From assembly GCF_900107545.1 (NCBI RefSeq), contig NZ_FNQZ01000001.1, positions 186,001 through 250,000 on the forward strand: a stretch of 64,000 nt of DNA. The letters run 5' to 3'. Below, piece by piece: positions 18,319-28,760 of this stretch. The DNA comes from Pseudobutyrivibrio sp. ACV-2 (lineage in GTDB: Bacteria > Bacillota > Clostridia > Lachnospirales > Lachnospiraceae). The first letter of the stretch is position 1. Each line of letters begins with the position of its first letter. The notes under the pieces were generated by a model. It worked only from the letters and a program-made list of their open reading frames with translations, made no database searches and was not told where the DNA came from. The position numbers were made by a program, and so were the translations under genes.

Positions 18319-18974
18319 GTGAAGATAGATATTTAACCTTTGCCCTGGGAAAAGGGCGACTAGCAAAAAAAACATTAGAGCTTTTTGAGAGTATTGGTAT
18401 CACATGTGAGGAAATGAAGGATCCTGATACCAGGAAGCTCATTTTTACAAACGAGGAGTTAAAACTTAAATTTTTCCTTGCAAAAGGCCCAGATGTGCCT
18501 ACATATGTAGAATATGGCGCAGCTGATATAGGAGTAGTAGGTGAGGATACTATTCTTGAAGAAAATAGGAATATTTATGAGGTTTTAGACCTTGGCTTTG
18601 GAAAATGTCGCATGTGCGTATGTGGACCAGCTGAGGCTGCAGATTTATTAAAACATCATGAGCTTATTCGCGTTGCCAGCAAATATCCAAGAATAGCTAA
18701 AAACTATTTTTATAACAAAAAAAATCAAACAGTTGAAATCATAAAACTTAATGGTTCAATTGAGCTTGCACCTATCGTTGGCCTATCTGAGGTCATCGTA
18801 GATATCGTAGAAACTGGTTCTACACTTAGGGAAAATGGTCTTGTCGTACTAGAGGAGGTTTGTCCTTTATCTGCAAGAATGGTAGTAAATCAGGTTTCTA
18901 TGAAAATGGAAAATGAAAGAATTACAAAGCTTATTGAACAGCTAAAGGGAGCATTAGAAAATGAAAAAGCTTAA
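18315..18974 (+). CDS. hisG: ATP phosphoribosyltransferase catalytic subunit HisG (short form)
   Basis: First enzyme of histidine synthesis, joining ATP and PRPP. At 219 residues it is the short form lacking the C-terminal histidine-binding domain, as expected with HisZ next to it. Visible features are [10 protein letters not shown] at the start, [14 protein letters not shown], and the PRPP loop region [16 protein letters not shown]. It overlaps hisZ by 4 nt and hisD by 14 nt. Confidence 0.96.
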   Translation: MSEDRYLTFALGKGRLAKKTLELFESIGITCEEMKDPDTRKLIFTNEELKLKFFLAKGPDVPTYVEYGAADIGVVGEDTILEENRNIYEVLDLGFGKCRMCVCGPAEAADLLKHHELIRVASKYPRIAKNYFYNKKNQTVEIIKLNGSIELAPIVGLSEVIVDIVETGSTLRENGLVVLEEVCPLSARMVVNQVSMKMENERITKLIEQLKGALENEKA

Positions 18975-20253
18975 GCTTACAAAGGACACAATCAACAATA
19001 TTTTAGAGACACTTCTTAAAAGAAGTCCAAATCAATATACTGAATATGAAGCCACTGTTACAGATATCGTAAATACGGTAAGAGAAAAAGGTGATGAGGC
19101 AGTATTCGCATATACGAAGCAATTTGATGGAGCTGATATTAATGCATCAAATATTGTAGTTACAAAAGAGGAGATAGAAGAAGCTTATTCTTTAGTTCCA
19201 GCAGAACTTATTGAGGTCATAAGAAAAGCTCTTGTAAACATTGAAAGCTATCACGCAAAGCAAAAGCAAAACAGCTGGTTTACATCAGAGGAAGGCATTA
19301 TTTTGGGACAGAAGGTGACACCTCTTGCTAAAGTAGGTGTATACGTTCCTGGTGGCAAGGCTGTATATCCTTCTTCAGTACTTATGAATGTAATGCCTGC
19401 AAAGGTGGCCGGTGTTGGATCTATTTATATGACTACACCATGTAATAAAGAAGGAAAAGTAAATCCTAGCACACTTGTGGCGGCTAACGAAGCAGGTGTT
19501 GATGTAATCTACAAATGTGGTGGCGCACAGGCAATCGCAGCTCTTGCTTTTGGAACAGAAAGTATTGCAAAGGTTGATAAAATCGTAGGACCTGGAAACA
19601 TATTTGTGGCACTGGCTAAAAAGGCGGTTTTTGGTTATGTTTCAATCGATTCTATTGCAGGCCCTTCAGAAATATTGGTTTTTGCAGATGAAACAGCAAA
19701 TCCTACCTATGTTGCAGCTGATTTATTATCACAGGCAGAGCACGATGAGCTTGCATCAGCAATTCTTGTTACTACATCAGCAGAGCTTGCAGACAAGGTT
19801 GAAAGTGAAGTTGAAAGATTTGTAAATATCTTATCCAGAAAAGATATCATTCAAAAATCTCTTGATAATTTTGGATATTTGCTTATAGCTGATGACAAAA
19901 AAGATGCCATCAAATGTGTAAATGCAATAGCTTCAGAGCACTTGGAAATAGTGACTGCAAATCCATTTGAGGATATGACCTACATTAAAAACGCAGGCGC
20001 TATTTTCCTTGGACAGTATTCTTCAGAACCACTTGGAGACTATTTTGCAGGACCAAACCATGTGCTTCCAACTAATGGAACAGCCAGATTTTTCTCACCA
20101 CTTTCAGTAGACGATTTTATTAAAAAATCAAGCATAATTTCCTACTCAAAGGAAGCTCTTGAGGCTGTATATCCTGATGTTGTAAAATTTGCAAATAACG
20201 AACAATTGACAGCCCATGCAAATTCTATAAAGGTTCGCTTTGAGGATATCTAA
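18961..20253 (+). CDS. hisD: histidinol dehydrogenase
   Basis: Oxidises histidinol to histidine in the last two steps of the pathway, using NAD and zinc. The 430-residue protein shows [28 protein letters not shown], the family signature region [12 protein letters not shown], and the catalytic/metal residues in [16 protein letters not shown] and [14 protein letters not shown]. Length and motif order are standard. It overlaps hisG; a 157-nt gap with a hairpin and a possible promoter follows. Confidence 0.97.
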   Translation: MKKLKLTKDTINNILETLLKRSPNQYTEYEATVTDIVNTVREKGDEAVFAYTKQFDGADINASNIVVTKEEIEEAYSLVPAELIEVIRKALVNIESYHAKQKQNSWFTSEEGIILGQKVTPLAKVGVYVPGGKAVYPSSVLMNVMPAKVAGVGSIYMTTPCNKEGKVNPSTLVAANEAGVDVIYKCGGAQAIAALAFGTESIAKVDKIVGPGNIFVALAKKAVFGYVSIDSIAGPSEILVFADETANPTYVAADLLSQAEHDELASAILVTTSAELADKVESEVERFVNILSRKDIIQKSLDNFGYLLIADDKKDAIKCVNAIASEHLEIVTANPFEDMTYIKNAGAIFLGQYSSEPLGDYFAGPNHVLPTNGTARFFSPLSVDDFIKKSSIISYSKEALEAVYPDVVKFANNEQLTAHANSIKVRFEDI

Positions 20254-20311
20254 TAATTTTTTGACTTAGAAATTCACCTCGTCAAGAGGGTTCCTTTAAT
20301 AAAAAAAGTGA

Positions 20312-20374
20312 GCGAATACTGTGTATTTTGTACAGGGCTATTTGCTTTAAAATATGCACTTATTTTTGTATAAT
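20312..20374 (+). promoter_or_regulatory. hairpin and possible internal promoter ahead of hisB
   Basis: The hisD-hisB gap (20254-20410) has a hairpin: GCGAATA (20312-20318) with TATTTGC (20339-20345), and inside it CTGT (20319-20322) with ACAG (20332-20335). Downstream is TATAAT at 20369-20374 with TTTAAA at 20346-20351, 17 nt apart. This could give hisB-hisIE a second start. The -35 is weak. Confidence 0.4.
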
Positions 20375-20410
20375 TATCAATGGTGAATTCATAAGAAAAG
20401 GATGCTAATT

Positions 20411-21007
20411 ATGTCTGAAGAACGCAGATCAAAGGTTGCTAGAAAAACAAAGGAAACAGATATAACAATAGATTTTTCTATAGATGGAAATGGAGAGTGT
20501 CAGGTCAGCTCCGGCATAGGCTTTTTTGATCATATGCTGGATGCTTTTGCGCGCCATGGACTCTTTAATCTATCAGCATCTATAAAAGGTGATTTACAGG
20601 TGGATTGCCATCACACCATAGAAGACACTGGCATTGTTCTTGGAAATGCAATAAAAAAAGCTTGTGGAAGCAAGCTTGGAATGAAGCGATATGGAAGCTG
20701 CATACTTCCTATGGATGAATGCCTTGTACTTGTAGCGGTTGACTTATGTAATCGTCCTTATTTTTCTTATGAGGCTCAGTTTCCAACAGAAAAAATTGGA
20801 TACATGGATACTGAAATGGTGAAGGAATTTTTCTATGCAATTTCATATTCAGCAGGTATGAATTTACATATCAAAGTCCTCACTCCTGGTAATTCACATC
20901 ACATGTGCGAAGCCATGTTTAAGGCTTTCGCAAAGGCTTTAGACGAAGCCACAACTATTGACTCCCGACTTAAAAATCAGACCATGAGTACAAAGGGATC
21001 AATCTAA
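20411..21007 (+). CDS. hisB: imidazoleglycerol-phosphate dehydratase
   Basis: Dehydrates imidazoleglycerol phosphate in histidine synthesis, using manganese. The protein is the monofunctional type of 198 residues with no phosphatase domain. Metal-binding motifs are clear: [23 protein letters not shown], and [17 protein letters not shown] near the C-terminus. The start at 20411 is preferred over the ATG at 20402, since AAAGGA (20397-20402) lies 8 nt upstream of it and the product begins MSEERRSKV as usual. Confidence 0.95.
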   Translation: MSEERRSKVARKTKETDITIDFSIDGNGECQVSSGIGFFDHMLDAFARHGLFNLSASIKGDLQVDCHHTIEDTGIVLGNAIKKACGSKLGMKRYGSCILPMDECLVLVAVDLCNRPYFSYEAQFPTEKIGYMDTEMVKEFFYAISYSAGMNLHIKVLTPGNSHHMCEAMFKAFAKALDEATTIDSRLKNQTMSTKGSI

Positions 21008-21024
21008 TCAAAGGAGCTAAAATT

Positions 21025-22305
21025 ATGGAGCACAAGAATATAGTTGCCACCATTTATTTAAAGGATGGCATGGCAGTCAAAAGTCCTACCGAACTAGATG
21101 ACAAGCAGGACGTACTAGAATTAGCCTCTGTTTACGATGACAGTGGCATTGACAAAATCATCTGCTATGATTTATCTACAGATGATGAAGAACATGAAAA
21201 AAACATTTTAGCTATTAGAGAAATCAATCGTAATGTTCAGGTAAAGACAGCAGGTGGTGGAAATATTAAGCGTCTTGAGGATGTTAAAAAATTCCTTTAT
21301 GCAGGCTGTGTTGAGGTAATCTTAAATGGGTCAAAGCCTGAAACAAACGACTTAATAAAAGAAGCAAGCGCACGTTTTGGATCACAGAAGATGCTTGTAA
21401 GTCTTGCTACAGTGGATTTCCTTTTCAAGACAAAGGATTTCCTTAAGGACAATATTCACGAGCTTCTTATAATGAATACTACATTACTTGAGGGACTTGA
21501 GAATATCACAGATATTCCTTATATCGTTCAGGTAGATGAATATAATTTCGATTACATTGCAAAGATTTTAAAATCAGAAAGTATTCGTGGAATATCAGGT
21601 AATTTCCTGAATGACACAGGCTTTGATATAATGCAAATGAAGAGTGAACTTTCTGACCTTGGTATCAAAATGGATAATTTTGAACCAAAACTTTCATGGG
21701 CAGATTTAAAACCAAATTCTCATGGACTCATCCCAGCAGTAGTTCAGGATTTCCAAACAGGTGAAGTATTAATGCTTGCCTACATGAATGAGGAATCCTT
21801 CAATACAACAATTCGAACAGGGAAAATGACATATTTTTCTCGTTCACGTCAGTCTCTTTGGGTAAAAGGAGAGACAAGTGGACATATCCAGTATGTTAAG
21901 TCATTGACTGCTGACTGCGATTTTGATACTATTTTGGCGAAAGTTTCTCAAGTTGGAGTTGCATGTCATACTGGCGCACCTAGCTGCTTCTTCAACGAAA
22001 TAGTCAAAAAGGAGTACATTGAGCGTAATCCACTAAAGGTTTTTGAGGATGTTTATGCTATTATTGCAGATCGAAAGGAACATCCAAAGGAAGGCTCCTA
22101 CACAAATTATTTATTTGACAAGGGCCTTGATAAAATCCTTAAAAAAGTGGGTGAAGAGGCTACAGAAATAGTTATCGCCGCTAAGAACCCTGATTCAGAG
22201 GAGACCAAATATGAGATTTCAGATTTCCTGTATCACATGATGGTTCTCATGGTAGAAAAGGGTGTTACTTGGGAAGATATTACATCTGAGCTCGCTCAAA
22301 GATAA
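21025..22305 (+). CDS. hisIE: HisIE with an N-terminal HisA/HisF-like barrel domain
   Basis: A 426-residue three-part protein. Residues 225-330 are HisI (phosphoribosyl-AMP cyclohydrolase), with DCDFD at 297-301 and zinc cysteines 314 and 321 (CHTGAPSC). Residues 345-426 are HisE (phosphoribosyl-ATP pyrophosphatase), with [15 protein letters not shown]. Residues 1-220 resemble a HisA/HisF barrel: YLKDGMAVK at the start (D14 aligns with the first catalytic aspartate) and [12 protein letters not shown]. The second catalytic aspartate appears replaced in VSLATVD. The barrel is therefore probably regulatory or degenerate, and hisA, hisF, hisH and hisC are not in this window. Last gene of the operon. 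Confidence 0.9.
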   Translation: MEHKNIVATIYLKDGMAVKSPTELDDKQDVLELASVYDDSGIDKIICYDLSTDDEEHEKNILAIREINRNVQVKTAGGGNIKRLEDVKKFLYAGCVEVILNGSKPETNDLIKEASARFGSQKMLVSLATVDFLFKTKDFLKDNIHELLIMNTTLLEGLENITDIPYIVQVDEYNFDYIAKILKSESIRGISGNFLNDTGFDIMQMKSELSDLGIKMDNFEPKLSWADLKPNSHGLIPAVVQDFQTGEVLMLAYMNEESFNTTIRTGKMTYFSRSRQSLWVKGETSGHIQYVKSLTADCDFDTILAKVSQVGVACHTGAPSCFFNEIVKKEYIERNPLKVFEDVYAIIADRKEHPKEGSYTNYLFDKGLDKILKKVGEEATEIVIAAKNPDSEETKYEISDFLYHMMVLMVEKGVTWEDITSELAQR

Positions 22306-22312
22306 TTATTAT

Positions 22313-24181
22313 ATGAAAAAACTTGCTTTACCAGACGATATTTTGATGCAAATTGACAAGCCTGCACGTTATATCGGCAATGAATTTAATAGTGTAAAAA
22401 AGAATCCTGCTGACGTAGACATCAGATTTGCTATGTGCTTTCCTGATGTCTATGAAGTAGGTATGTCTCACCTTGGTATAGCTATCCTTTACGATATGCT
22501 AAACAAACGTGAAGACACATACTGTGAAAGGGTATATTCGCCTTGGCCAGATTTGCATAATCTGATGAAGGAGCGCAATATACCTCTTTTTGCGTTGGAA
22601 TCACAGGATGCCATAAAGGACTTTGATTTTATCGGTATGACACTTCAATACGAAATGTGTTATACAAACATTCTGCAAATATTAGATTTGGCAGGGGTGG
22701 CTCTACTGTCAAAAGATAGAGAAAACAACGATCCTATTATCGTTGTTGGTGGTCCTTGTACTGCTAATCCAGAGCCAATTGCAGATTTTATAGATATTGC
22801 ATATATCGGAGAAGGTGAGACCAGCTACCCACTTCTTCTTGATTTATATAAAGAGCATAAGGCTAAAGGTTTCGATAGAAATGCTTTCCTTCATGATGCT
22901 GCAAAGATTCCTGGTATTTATGTACCAGCATTTTATCAGGTCACATATAAAGAAAGCGATGGCACAGTAGAAAGCTTTAAGCCTATCTATGATGATATTC
23001 CAGAAAAGATAGAGCGTCAGGTTGTAAAGGACATGGACGCATCCAGCTATCCAACAAAAATGCTGATCCCATTTGTCCGTGCTATACAGGATAGAGTAGT
23101 TCTTGAAATCCAGCGTGGATGTATTAGAGGCTGTCGATTCTGTCAGGCTGGAATGATTTACAGACCAAATCGTGAAAAATCAGTTGATATTCTAAAAGAG
23201 CAGGCTAAAGAGCTTTTAGCATCTACAGGACACGAGGAGATTTCACTTAGCTCTTTATCTTCATCAGATTATCACGCTCTTGGGGAGCTTATGGATTTCC
23301 TTATTGATGACTGTCTTTCTGAAGGTGTTAATGTTTCATTACCGTCTTTACGTATTGATGCCTTTTCACTTGATGTTATGTCAAAGGTTCAGGATGTCAG
23401 AAAATCCAGCATTACATTTGCCCCTGAAGCAGGCTCTCAAAGAATGCGTAATGTAATCAATAAGGGACTTACTGTTGAAGATATTATCGGCGGTGCCACA
23501 CTAGCATTTAAAGGTGGCTGGAACAAGGTTAAATTCTACTTCATGCTTGGTCTTCCAACAGAAACAGATGAGGATATGAAGGCGATTCCACGTCTTGCAA
23601 ACGATGTGGCAGCAGCATATTATGACACAGTTCCAAAGGAGCAACGTCAGGGAAGATGCCAGATAACCATTTCTACATCCTTCTTTGTTCCAAAGCCATT
23701 TACACCATTCCAGTGGGCACCTATGTACGAAGCAGGAGAATATCTCCGTCGTGCCAAGGTTGTAAATGACGAAATGAAGGCTCAGCTCAATCAAAAGTCT
23801 CTTAAATACAATTGGCATCATTCTGATGTTACTGTACTTGAGGGTGTATTTGCCAGAGGCGATAGACGTCTTTGTCCTGCCATTTTAGATGCATACAATA
23901 GCGGCTGCTTCTTTGATGCCTGGGGCGAATATTTCGATTTCGACAAATGGCTTGCTGCATTTGAAAAGAACAACATTTCAATAGATTTTTATGCATACCG
24001 TCAACGTGATTTAGATGAAATATTCCCATGGGATTTCATTGATTGTCATGTTTCAAAAGAATTCCTTAAGAGGGAATGGAACAATGCAATGAACGCCAAG
24101 GTTACGCCTAACTGCAAGATGGGCTGTAGCGGATGTGGCGCTATGAAAATCGGATCGGGGGTATGTCATAATGCGCGCTAG
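22313..24181 (+). CDS. B12-binding-type radical SAM protein, TIGR03960 family
   Basis: A 622-residue radical SAM protein of unknown function. It opens with the typical KPARYIGNEFN. A cobalamin-binding-like N-terminal domain contains PDVYEVGMSHLG and VVGGPCTANPEP. The radical SAM core has C270, C274 and C277 (CIRGCRFC). The C-terminus has a second cysteine group (CKMGCSGCG). The open frame extends to 22262, but those 17 residues overlap hisIE and are not conserved-looking, so the ATG at 22313 is preferred even though its ribosome site is weak. It overlaps the next gene by 11 nt. The pair is conserved next to rplU in Clostridia. Confidence 0.88.
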   Translation: MKKLALPDDILMQIDKPARYIGNEFNSVKKNPADVDIRFAMCFPDVYEVGMSHLGIAILYDMLNKREDTYCERVYSPWPDLHNLMKERNIPLFALESQDAIKDFDFIGMTLQYEMCYTNILQILDLAGVALLSKDRENNDPIIVVGGPCTANPEPIADFIDIAYIGEGETSYPLLLDLYKEHKAKGFDRNAFLHDAAKIPGIYVPAFYQVTYKESDGTVESFKPIYDDIPEKIERQVVKDMDASSYPTKMLIPFVRAIQDRVVLEIQRGCIRGCRFCQAGMIYRPNREKSVDILKEQAKELLASTGHEEISLSSLSSSDYHALGELMDFLIDDCLSEGVNVSLPSLRIDAFSLDVMSKVQDVRKSSITFAPEAGSQRMRNVINKGLTVEDIIGGATLAFKGGWNKVKFYFMLGLPTETDEDMKAIPRLANDVAAAYYDTVPKEQRQGRCQITISTSFFVPKPFTPFQWAPMYEAGEYLRRAKVVNDEMKAQLNQKSLKYNWHHSDVTVLEGVFARGDRRLCPAILDAYNSGCFFDAWGEYFDFDKWLAAFEKNNISIDFYAYRQRDLDEIFPWDFIDCHVSKEFLKREWNNAMNAKVTPNCKMGCSGCGAMKIGSGVCHNAR

Positions 24182-24887
24182 AGTTAAATTTGCCAAAACT
24201 GGCATCATGAGATATGTAGGTCATCTGGACCTTATGAGATTTTTCCAGAAGGCCGTAAAGAGAGCCAATCTTCCTATCAGATATTCTGAAGGCTTTAATC
24301 CTCATCAAATTATGTCCTTTGCCTCACCACTTGGCGTAGGACTTACTTCCGAAGGCGAATACATGGATATCGATTTAAAGGAAAAGGTGGATGCTTCAGA
24401 AGCTCTTAAGACATTAAATGAAAATATGGTAGAAGGCCTTGAAATTACTGGCTTTAAATATTTACCAGATGATGCTGAAAAATGTATGTCTGCAGTTACA
24501 GCTGCAAGCTATATCGTGACCTACAAAGATTCAAAGGATGATGCCTGCTACATTGACAATATCAACGATTTAAAGGAAAAATTCTTTGATGAGGCTTCTT
24601 GTATTAACATTATCAAAAAGACAAAAAAGGGAGAGCGTGAGCTTGACCTAAAGCCACTTATCTATCGTTTTAATTTAATTATTAAAAATGGTGTCCCTAA
24701 ATATGATTTTCTTTTATCTTCAGGTAGCACTGATAATATAAAGCCAGAGCTTGTAGTTAAGGCTTTCCATGAATTCATTGGTCTTCCAGAGTTTGATGAA
24801 TTATCACTGGATATTAAGCGTTTAGATATGTTCACAGGGGAGCCTGACCACTTCATTTCTCTTGGAGATATAGGGGATGAGCATTAA
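24171..24887 (+). CDS. radical SAM-associated protein, DUF2344 / TIGR03936 family
   Basis: A 238-residue protein that always travels with the preceding radical SAM gene and in some species is fused to it. Typical segments are RVKFAKTGIMRYVGHLDLMRFFQKAVKRA near the start and YSEGFNPHQIMSFASPLGVGLTSEGEYMD. It has no cysteine cluster of its own, so it is likely a partner or substrate-binding subunit. Start and stop overlap its neighbours by 11 nt each, indicating coupled translation. Function unknown. Confidence 0.86.
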   Translation: MRARVKFAKTGIMRYVGHLDLMRFFQKAVKRANLPIRYSEGFNPHQIMSFASPLGVGLTSEGEYMDIDLKEKVDASEALKTLNENMVEGLEITGFKYLPDDAEKCMSAVTAASYIVTYKDSKDDACYIDNINDLKEKFFDEASCINIIKKTKKGERELDLKPLIYRFNLIIKNGVPKYDFLLSSGSTDNIKPELVVKAFHEFIGLPEFDELSLDIKRLDMFTGEPDHFISLGDIGDEH

Positions 24888-25746
24888 AAAAATAGTCATT
24901 ACAAATGGAATATATCAGGATAAGGAGCTTCGGCTCCTTGTTTCTTTTGATGATTGTGATAAACCGGTTGATTTGATTAATCTTGATATTACAAAGGTTG
25001 GTACAGTCTGTGAGGCTACAGTAGAAAAGGTCTTAAATGATATTGATGCCTGCATCCTTAAATTATCTACCGGAGATAAAGGATTTATTGAAAATAAAAA
25101 GCTAAAACCTGAATCATTTACTGTCAGACACTCAGAAAAAAAGCTTGTATGCCAGGAGGATAAATTCTGGGTAGAAATCACGCAAGACAGAAAGAGTACG
25201 AAACCATATTCCTGCAACTTTATTGATGGTAATATAGAAAAAAAGGATTCTCTGGATTATTATCTTTCTATAATTGATGGCACTCCACAGATAATATCGG
25301 ATATTCCTCTACATTTTCACGAAAAATATCAAATAGAGGAATATACTGATACTACAATATCCCTATGGGAGTTATATGGTTTTACATCAATAATAAATAG
25401 AGCTACCTCTAAAGTCGTTCATCTTAAAAGTGGTGGTAACATAATAATTGAACCTACAGAAGCTTTAACGGTCATTGATGTTAATTCCTCAAAAAGCTAT
25501 GGTAAATCAAATCCTATGAAAACAAATACTGAAGCTATTGAAGAATTAGTCCACCAGCTTAGACTACGTTCTATTTCTGGTATAATAATCATAGATTTAC
25601 TTAAAGTTTCAAAGAGCAACCAGGATGCTCTAATTGAAAAACTTAAAATACTCAGTAAAAATGATGTTTCAAAAATATACATTCATGGCTTTTCAAATTT
25701 AGGCTTGCTGGAGATTACTAGAAGTCGCATGTTTTCACCATTTTAA
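24877..25746 (+). CDS. short Rne/Rng (RNase E/G) family protein
   Basis: A 289-residue RNase E/G-like protein. Residues 35-100 or so look like the S1 RNA-binding domain (VGTVCEATVEKVLNDIDACIL). The catalytic domain carries ALTVIDVNSSK with D201 and GIIIIDLL with D240, matching the two metal-binding aspartates of the family. It ends at EITRSRM, exactly where longer members continue into the zinc-link (CPxC) and small domain, and there is also no 5'-sensor-sized insertion. E. coli RNase G is about 490 residues. It may be a minimal active nuclease or an RNA-binding remnant. It overlaps the DUF2344 gene by 11 nt. Confidence 0.8.
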   Translation: MSIKKIVITNGIYQDKELRLLVSFDDCDKPVDLINLDITKVGTVCEATVEKVLNDIDACILKLSTGDKGFIENKKLKPESFTVRHSEKKLVCQEDKFWVEITQDRKSTKPYSCNFIDGNIEKKDSLDYYLSIIDGTPQIISDIPLHFHEKYQIEEYTDTTISLWELYGFTSIINRATSKVVHLKSGGNIIIEPTEALTVIDVNSSKSYGKSNPMKTNTEAIEELVHQLRLRSISGIIIIDLLKVSKSNQDALIEKLKILSKNDVSKIYIHGFSNLGLLEITRSRMFSPF

Positions 25747-25766
25747 TTTTATGGGGGGTATTGCTT

Positions 25767-26138
25767 ATGGATATGAACGAGATTATTCAAATAGTTCAAA
25801 ACAAAGCTATCGAAATAGCAGATGAAGAAATTGTAAGCTACAACAATAAGTATCCAGAAATTAACTTTACACCGGATGCTAAAAATGCTGTAAAGATACG
25901 TGCCACATCACAAATGACCCTTCAGCTTAGCAAATTCAAATTCAACAAAGCTGATGAAGAATTTGAAGCTCATTTTACGGAATGGTTTAAAACGAATGAG
26001 GAAGAGGACTTGCGTAAAACCTGTCGTCATTGCTTAGATGATGAGGCTAACAAAATTCGTCATTCTTCTGACAAAAATCTCAGTTCACTGGATGCATATC
26101 TAAAAAAGCACTTGGGAGACATTCATCAGATAGATTAA
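25767..26138 (+). CDS. small hypothetical protein
   Basis: A 123-residue cytoplasmic protein I do not recognise. It is predicted helical, acidic in the second half, and has two cysteines close together (TCRHCLDDE) without any second pair, so no zinc site is obvious. The ATG at 25767 is preferred over the upstream TTG at 25761, since a run of six G at 25753-25758 is 8 nt before it. It lies between the RNase-like gene and the L21 leader and shares their codon use, so it is probably a real gene. Confidence 0.65.
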   Translation: MDMNEIIQIVQNKAIEIADEEIVSYNNKYPEINFTPDAKNAVKIRATSQMTLQLSKFKFNKADEEFEAHFTEWFKTNEEEDLRKTCRHCLDDEANKIRHSSDKNLSSLDAYLKKHLGDIHQID

Positions 26139-26166
26139 ATTTTCTTAATTTTGTGTTCAATTTAGA

Positions 26167-26195
26167 TTGACGAAGTTGATTTCCTGTGTTACTAT
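26167..26195 (+). promoter_or_regulatory. promoter of the rplU-prp-rpmA unit
   Basis: TTGACG at 26167-26172 and TACTAT at 26190-26195 are 17 nt apart. The expected start near 26202 lies just before the L21 leader motif. Confidence 0.7.
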
Positions 26196-26202
26196 ACATG
26201 AG

Positions 26203-26282
26203 TATGCCGCACAGTGTGGTTTAGTAAGTGTGTTTCATCACGAGACACCACCGAAACTGGCGAGTAATGATAAAAGGAGGAA
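26203..26282 (+). promoter_or_regulatory. ribosomal protein L21 leader RNA
   Basis: The untranslated leader of rplU has the conserved 3' part of the Firmicutes L21 leader: GTAAGTGTGTTTCATCACGA, then ACCACCGAAACTGGCGAGT, then the ribosome site AAAAGGAGGAA. In other Firmicutes this element is thought to let L21 control its own operon. The 5' half (GCCGCACAGTGTGGT) can form a small stem. Recognition is by motif; covariance was not tested. Confidence 0.72.
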
Positions 26283-26288
26283 CAACCC

Positions 26289-26597
26289 ATGTACGCAATT
26301 ATTGCAACAGGTGGTAAGCAGTACAAAGTCTCTGAAGGCGATATCATTACCATTGAGAAGCTTGGCGTTGAAGCTGGTGAGAAGGTTACTTTTGATCAGG
26401 TTCTTGCTGTTAGCGACAAGGAGCTTAAAGTTGGCGCACCTACAGTAGAAGGCGCATCAGTAGAAGCTTCTGTTGTTAAGGAAGGCAGAGGTAAGAAGGT
26501 AATCGTTTACAAGTACAAGAGAAAAACAGGTTACCACAAGAAGAACGGCCACAGACAGGCTTTCACACAGGTTAAGATCGAAAAGATTAACGGCTAA
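26289..26597 (+). CDS. rplU: 50S ribosomal protein L21
   Basis: L21, an early-assembly 23S rRNA-binding protein, 102 residues. It begins [18 protein letters not shown] and ends with the basic [21 protein letters not shown]-type stretch typical of the family. The codon bias is strong, as expected for a ribosomal gene. First gene of the unit with prp and rpmA, behind the L21 leader. Confidence 0.98.
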   Translation: MYAIIATGGKQYKVSEGDIITIEKLGVEAGEKVTFDQVLAVSDKELKVGAPTVEGASVEASVVKEGRGKKVIVYKYKRKTGYHKKNGHRQAFTQVKIEKING

Positions 26598-26599
26598 TT

Positions 26600-26926
26600 A
26601 TGATTAGCGTAGTTATTACCAGACATGATGATAGATACATCGGAGTAGCTTTAGACGGTCATGCAGGATATGCTGACGCAGGTCAGGATATTGTATGTGC
26701 TGCAGTATCAGTTTTGGTGATTAACACTTTTAATAGTATTGAACGCTTTACTGATGATGATTTTTCATGTGAAGCTGCTGAAAATGGAGGATATTTATCC
26801 ATGACATTTTCGGAGAATATCTCAGATAAATCAAAGTTACTATTAGATTCTATGTTATTAGGTTTGGATGAAATTCAAAAACAATACGGCGATGAGTATT
26901 TATCATTGCTTTACAAGGAGGTGTAA
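26600..26926 (+). CDS. prp: ribosomal-processing cysteine protease Prp
   Basis: A 108-residue protease that removes the N-terminal extension of L27 in Firmicutes. The catalytic His and Cys are in GHAGYADAGQDIVCAAVS (His near residue 22, Cys near 34), with the family's glycine spacing. It sits between rplU and rpmA, as in Staphylococcus and Bacillus, and the L27 encoded downstream carries the matching cleavage sequence. Confidence 0.93.
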   Translation: MISVVITRHDDRYIGVALDGHAGYADAGQDIVCAAVSVLVINTFNSIERFTDDDFSCEAAENGGYLSMTFSENISDKSKLLLDSMLLGLDEIQKQYGDEYLSLLYKEV

Positions 26927-26929
26927 GAC

Positions 26930-27214
26930 ATGTTACAGATGAACCTTCAGTTCTTCGCTCATAAAAAGGGTGTAGGCTCTACAAAGAACGGTAGAGATTC
27001 AGAGTCTAAGAGATTAGGCGCAAAGAGAGCAGACGGTCAGTTCGTAAAGGCTGGCAATATTCTTTACAGACAGCGTGGTACAAAGATTCTTCCAGGCAAC
27101 AATGTAGGTCTCGGTGGAGACGATACACTTTTTGCTTTAGTTGATGGAGTACTTCGTTTCGAAAGAAAAGGTAGAGACAAGAAGCAGGCTTCTGTCTATC
27201 CAGTAGAACAGTAA
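26930..27214 (+). CDS. rpmA: 50S ribosomal protein L27 with cleavable N-terminus
   Basis: L27 is placed near the peptidyl-transferase centre. The 94-residue precursor begins [21 protein letters not shown]. The NLQFFA segment is the Prp recognition site, and cleavage before the final A or H would expose the mature N-terminus needed for function. The remainder ([32 protein letters not shown]) is standard. A terminator follows. Confidence 0.97.
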   Translation: MLQMNLQFFAHKKGVGSTKNGRDSESKRLGAKRADGQFVKAGNILYRQRGTKILPGNNVGLGGDDTLFALVDGVLRFERKGRDKKQASVYPVEQ

Positions 27215-27218
27215 TTAT

Positions 27219-27267
27219 TTGACCCGACTATGCGTATTCATTCGTATATCGGGTCAATTTCGTTTTA
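27219..27267 (+). terminator. extended intrinsic terminator after rpmA
   Basis: TTGACCCGA (27219-27227) pairs with TCGGGTCAA (27249-27257), and inside it TATGCG pairs with CGTATA, giving a 15-bp stem with one unpaired C. It is followed by TTTCGTTTT. Confidence 0.85.
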
Positions 27268-27300
27268 ATTCGAAATGTTTATATATTAATTATTTCTAAA

Positions 27301-27411
27301 ACTACCAAACTTAAATGAGCTGGTAGTCTACAAAGAATATATATCTTAAGCGCAACATTCCAAGTTGAGCGTAGATATATATTCTTTGTAGACGTAACCA
27401 GCGGACTAAAT
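27301..27411 (+). repeat. long inverted repeat with a competing hairpin upstream of obg
   Basis: A perfect 21-bp inverted repeat has arms at 27326-27346 and 27373-27393 (starting GTCTACAAAGAATATATATC and its complement), separated by 26 nt. It is extended outward by GCTGGT (27319-27324) and ACCAGC (27397-27402) across a small internal loop. The left outer arm can instead pair with upstream sequence: ACTACCA (27301-27307) with TGGTAGT (27321-27327). Two short TAAAT copies (27312-27316, 27407-27411) flank the element. It has no T-tract. It could be an mRNA leader structure or a small transposon-derived palindrome. Confidence 0.85.
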
Positions 27412-27440
27412 TATTAAATCAATTATAAGCTTTATTATAG

Positions 27441-28751
<1,311 letters not shown>

Positions 28752-28760
28752 GAGACAAAA

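Noticed and set aside
22262-22312. 17-codon extension of the TIGR03960 radical SAM gene into hisIE
   Set aside because: The product from 22313 already has the family's normal N-terminus; the extra part is a shadow of hisIE.
26167-26448. 93-codon open frame in the L21 leader and rplU
   Set aside because: It overlaps rplU in another frame and covers the promoter and leader RNA; no ribosome site precedes it.
27326-27353. dif-like site, because AGAATATATAT matches the core of the B. subtilis dif sequence
   Set aside because: The outer arms do not match XerC/XerD sites, and the sequence is better explained as one arm of the long inverted repeat.
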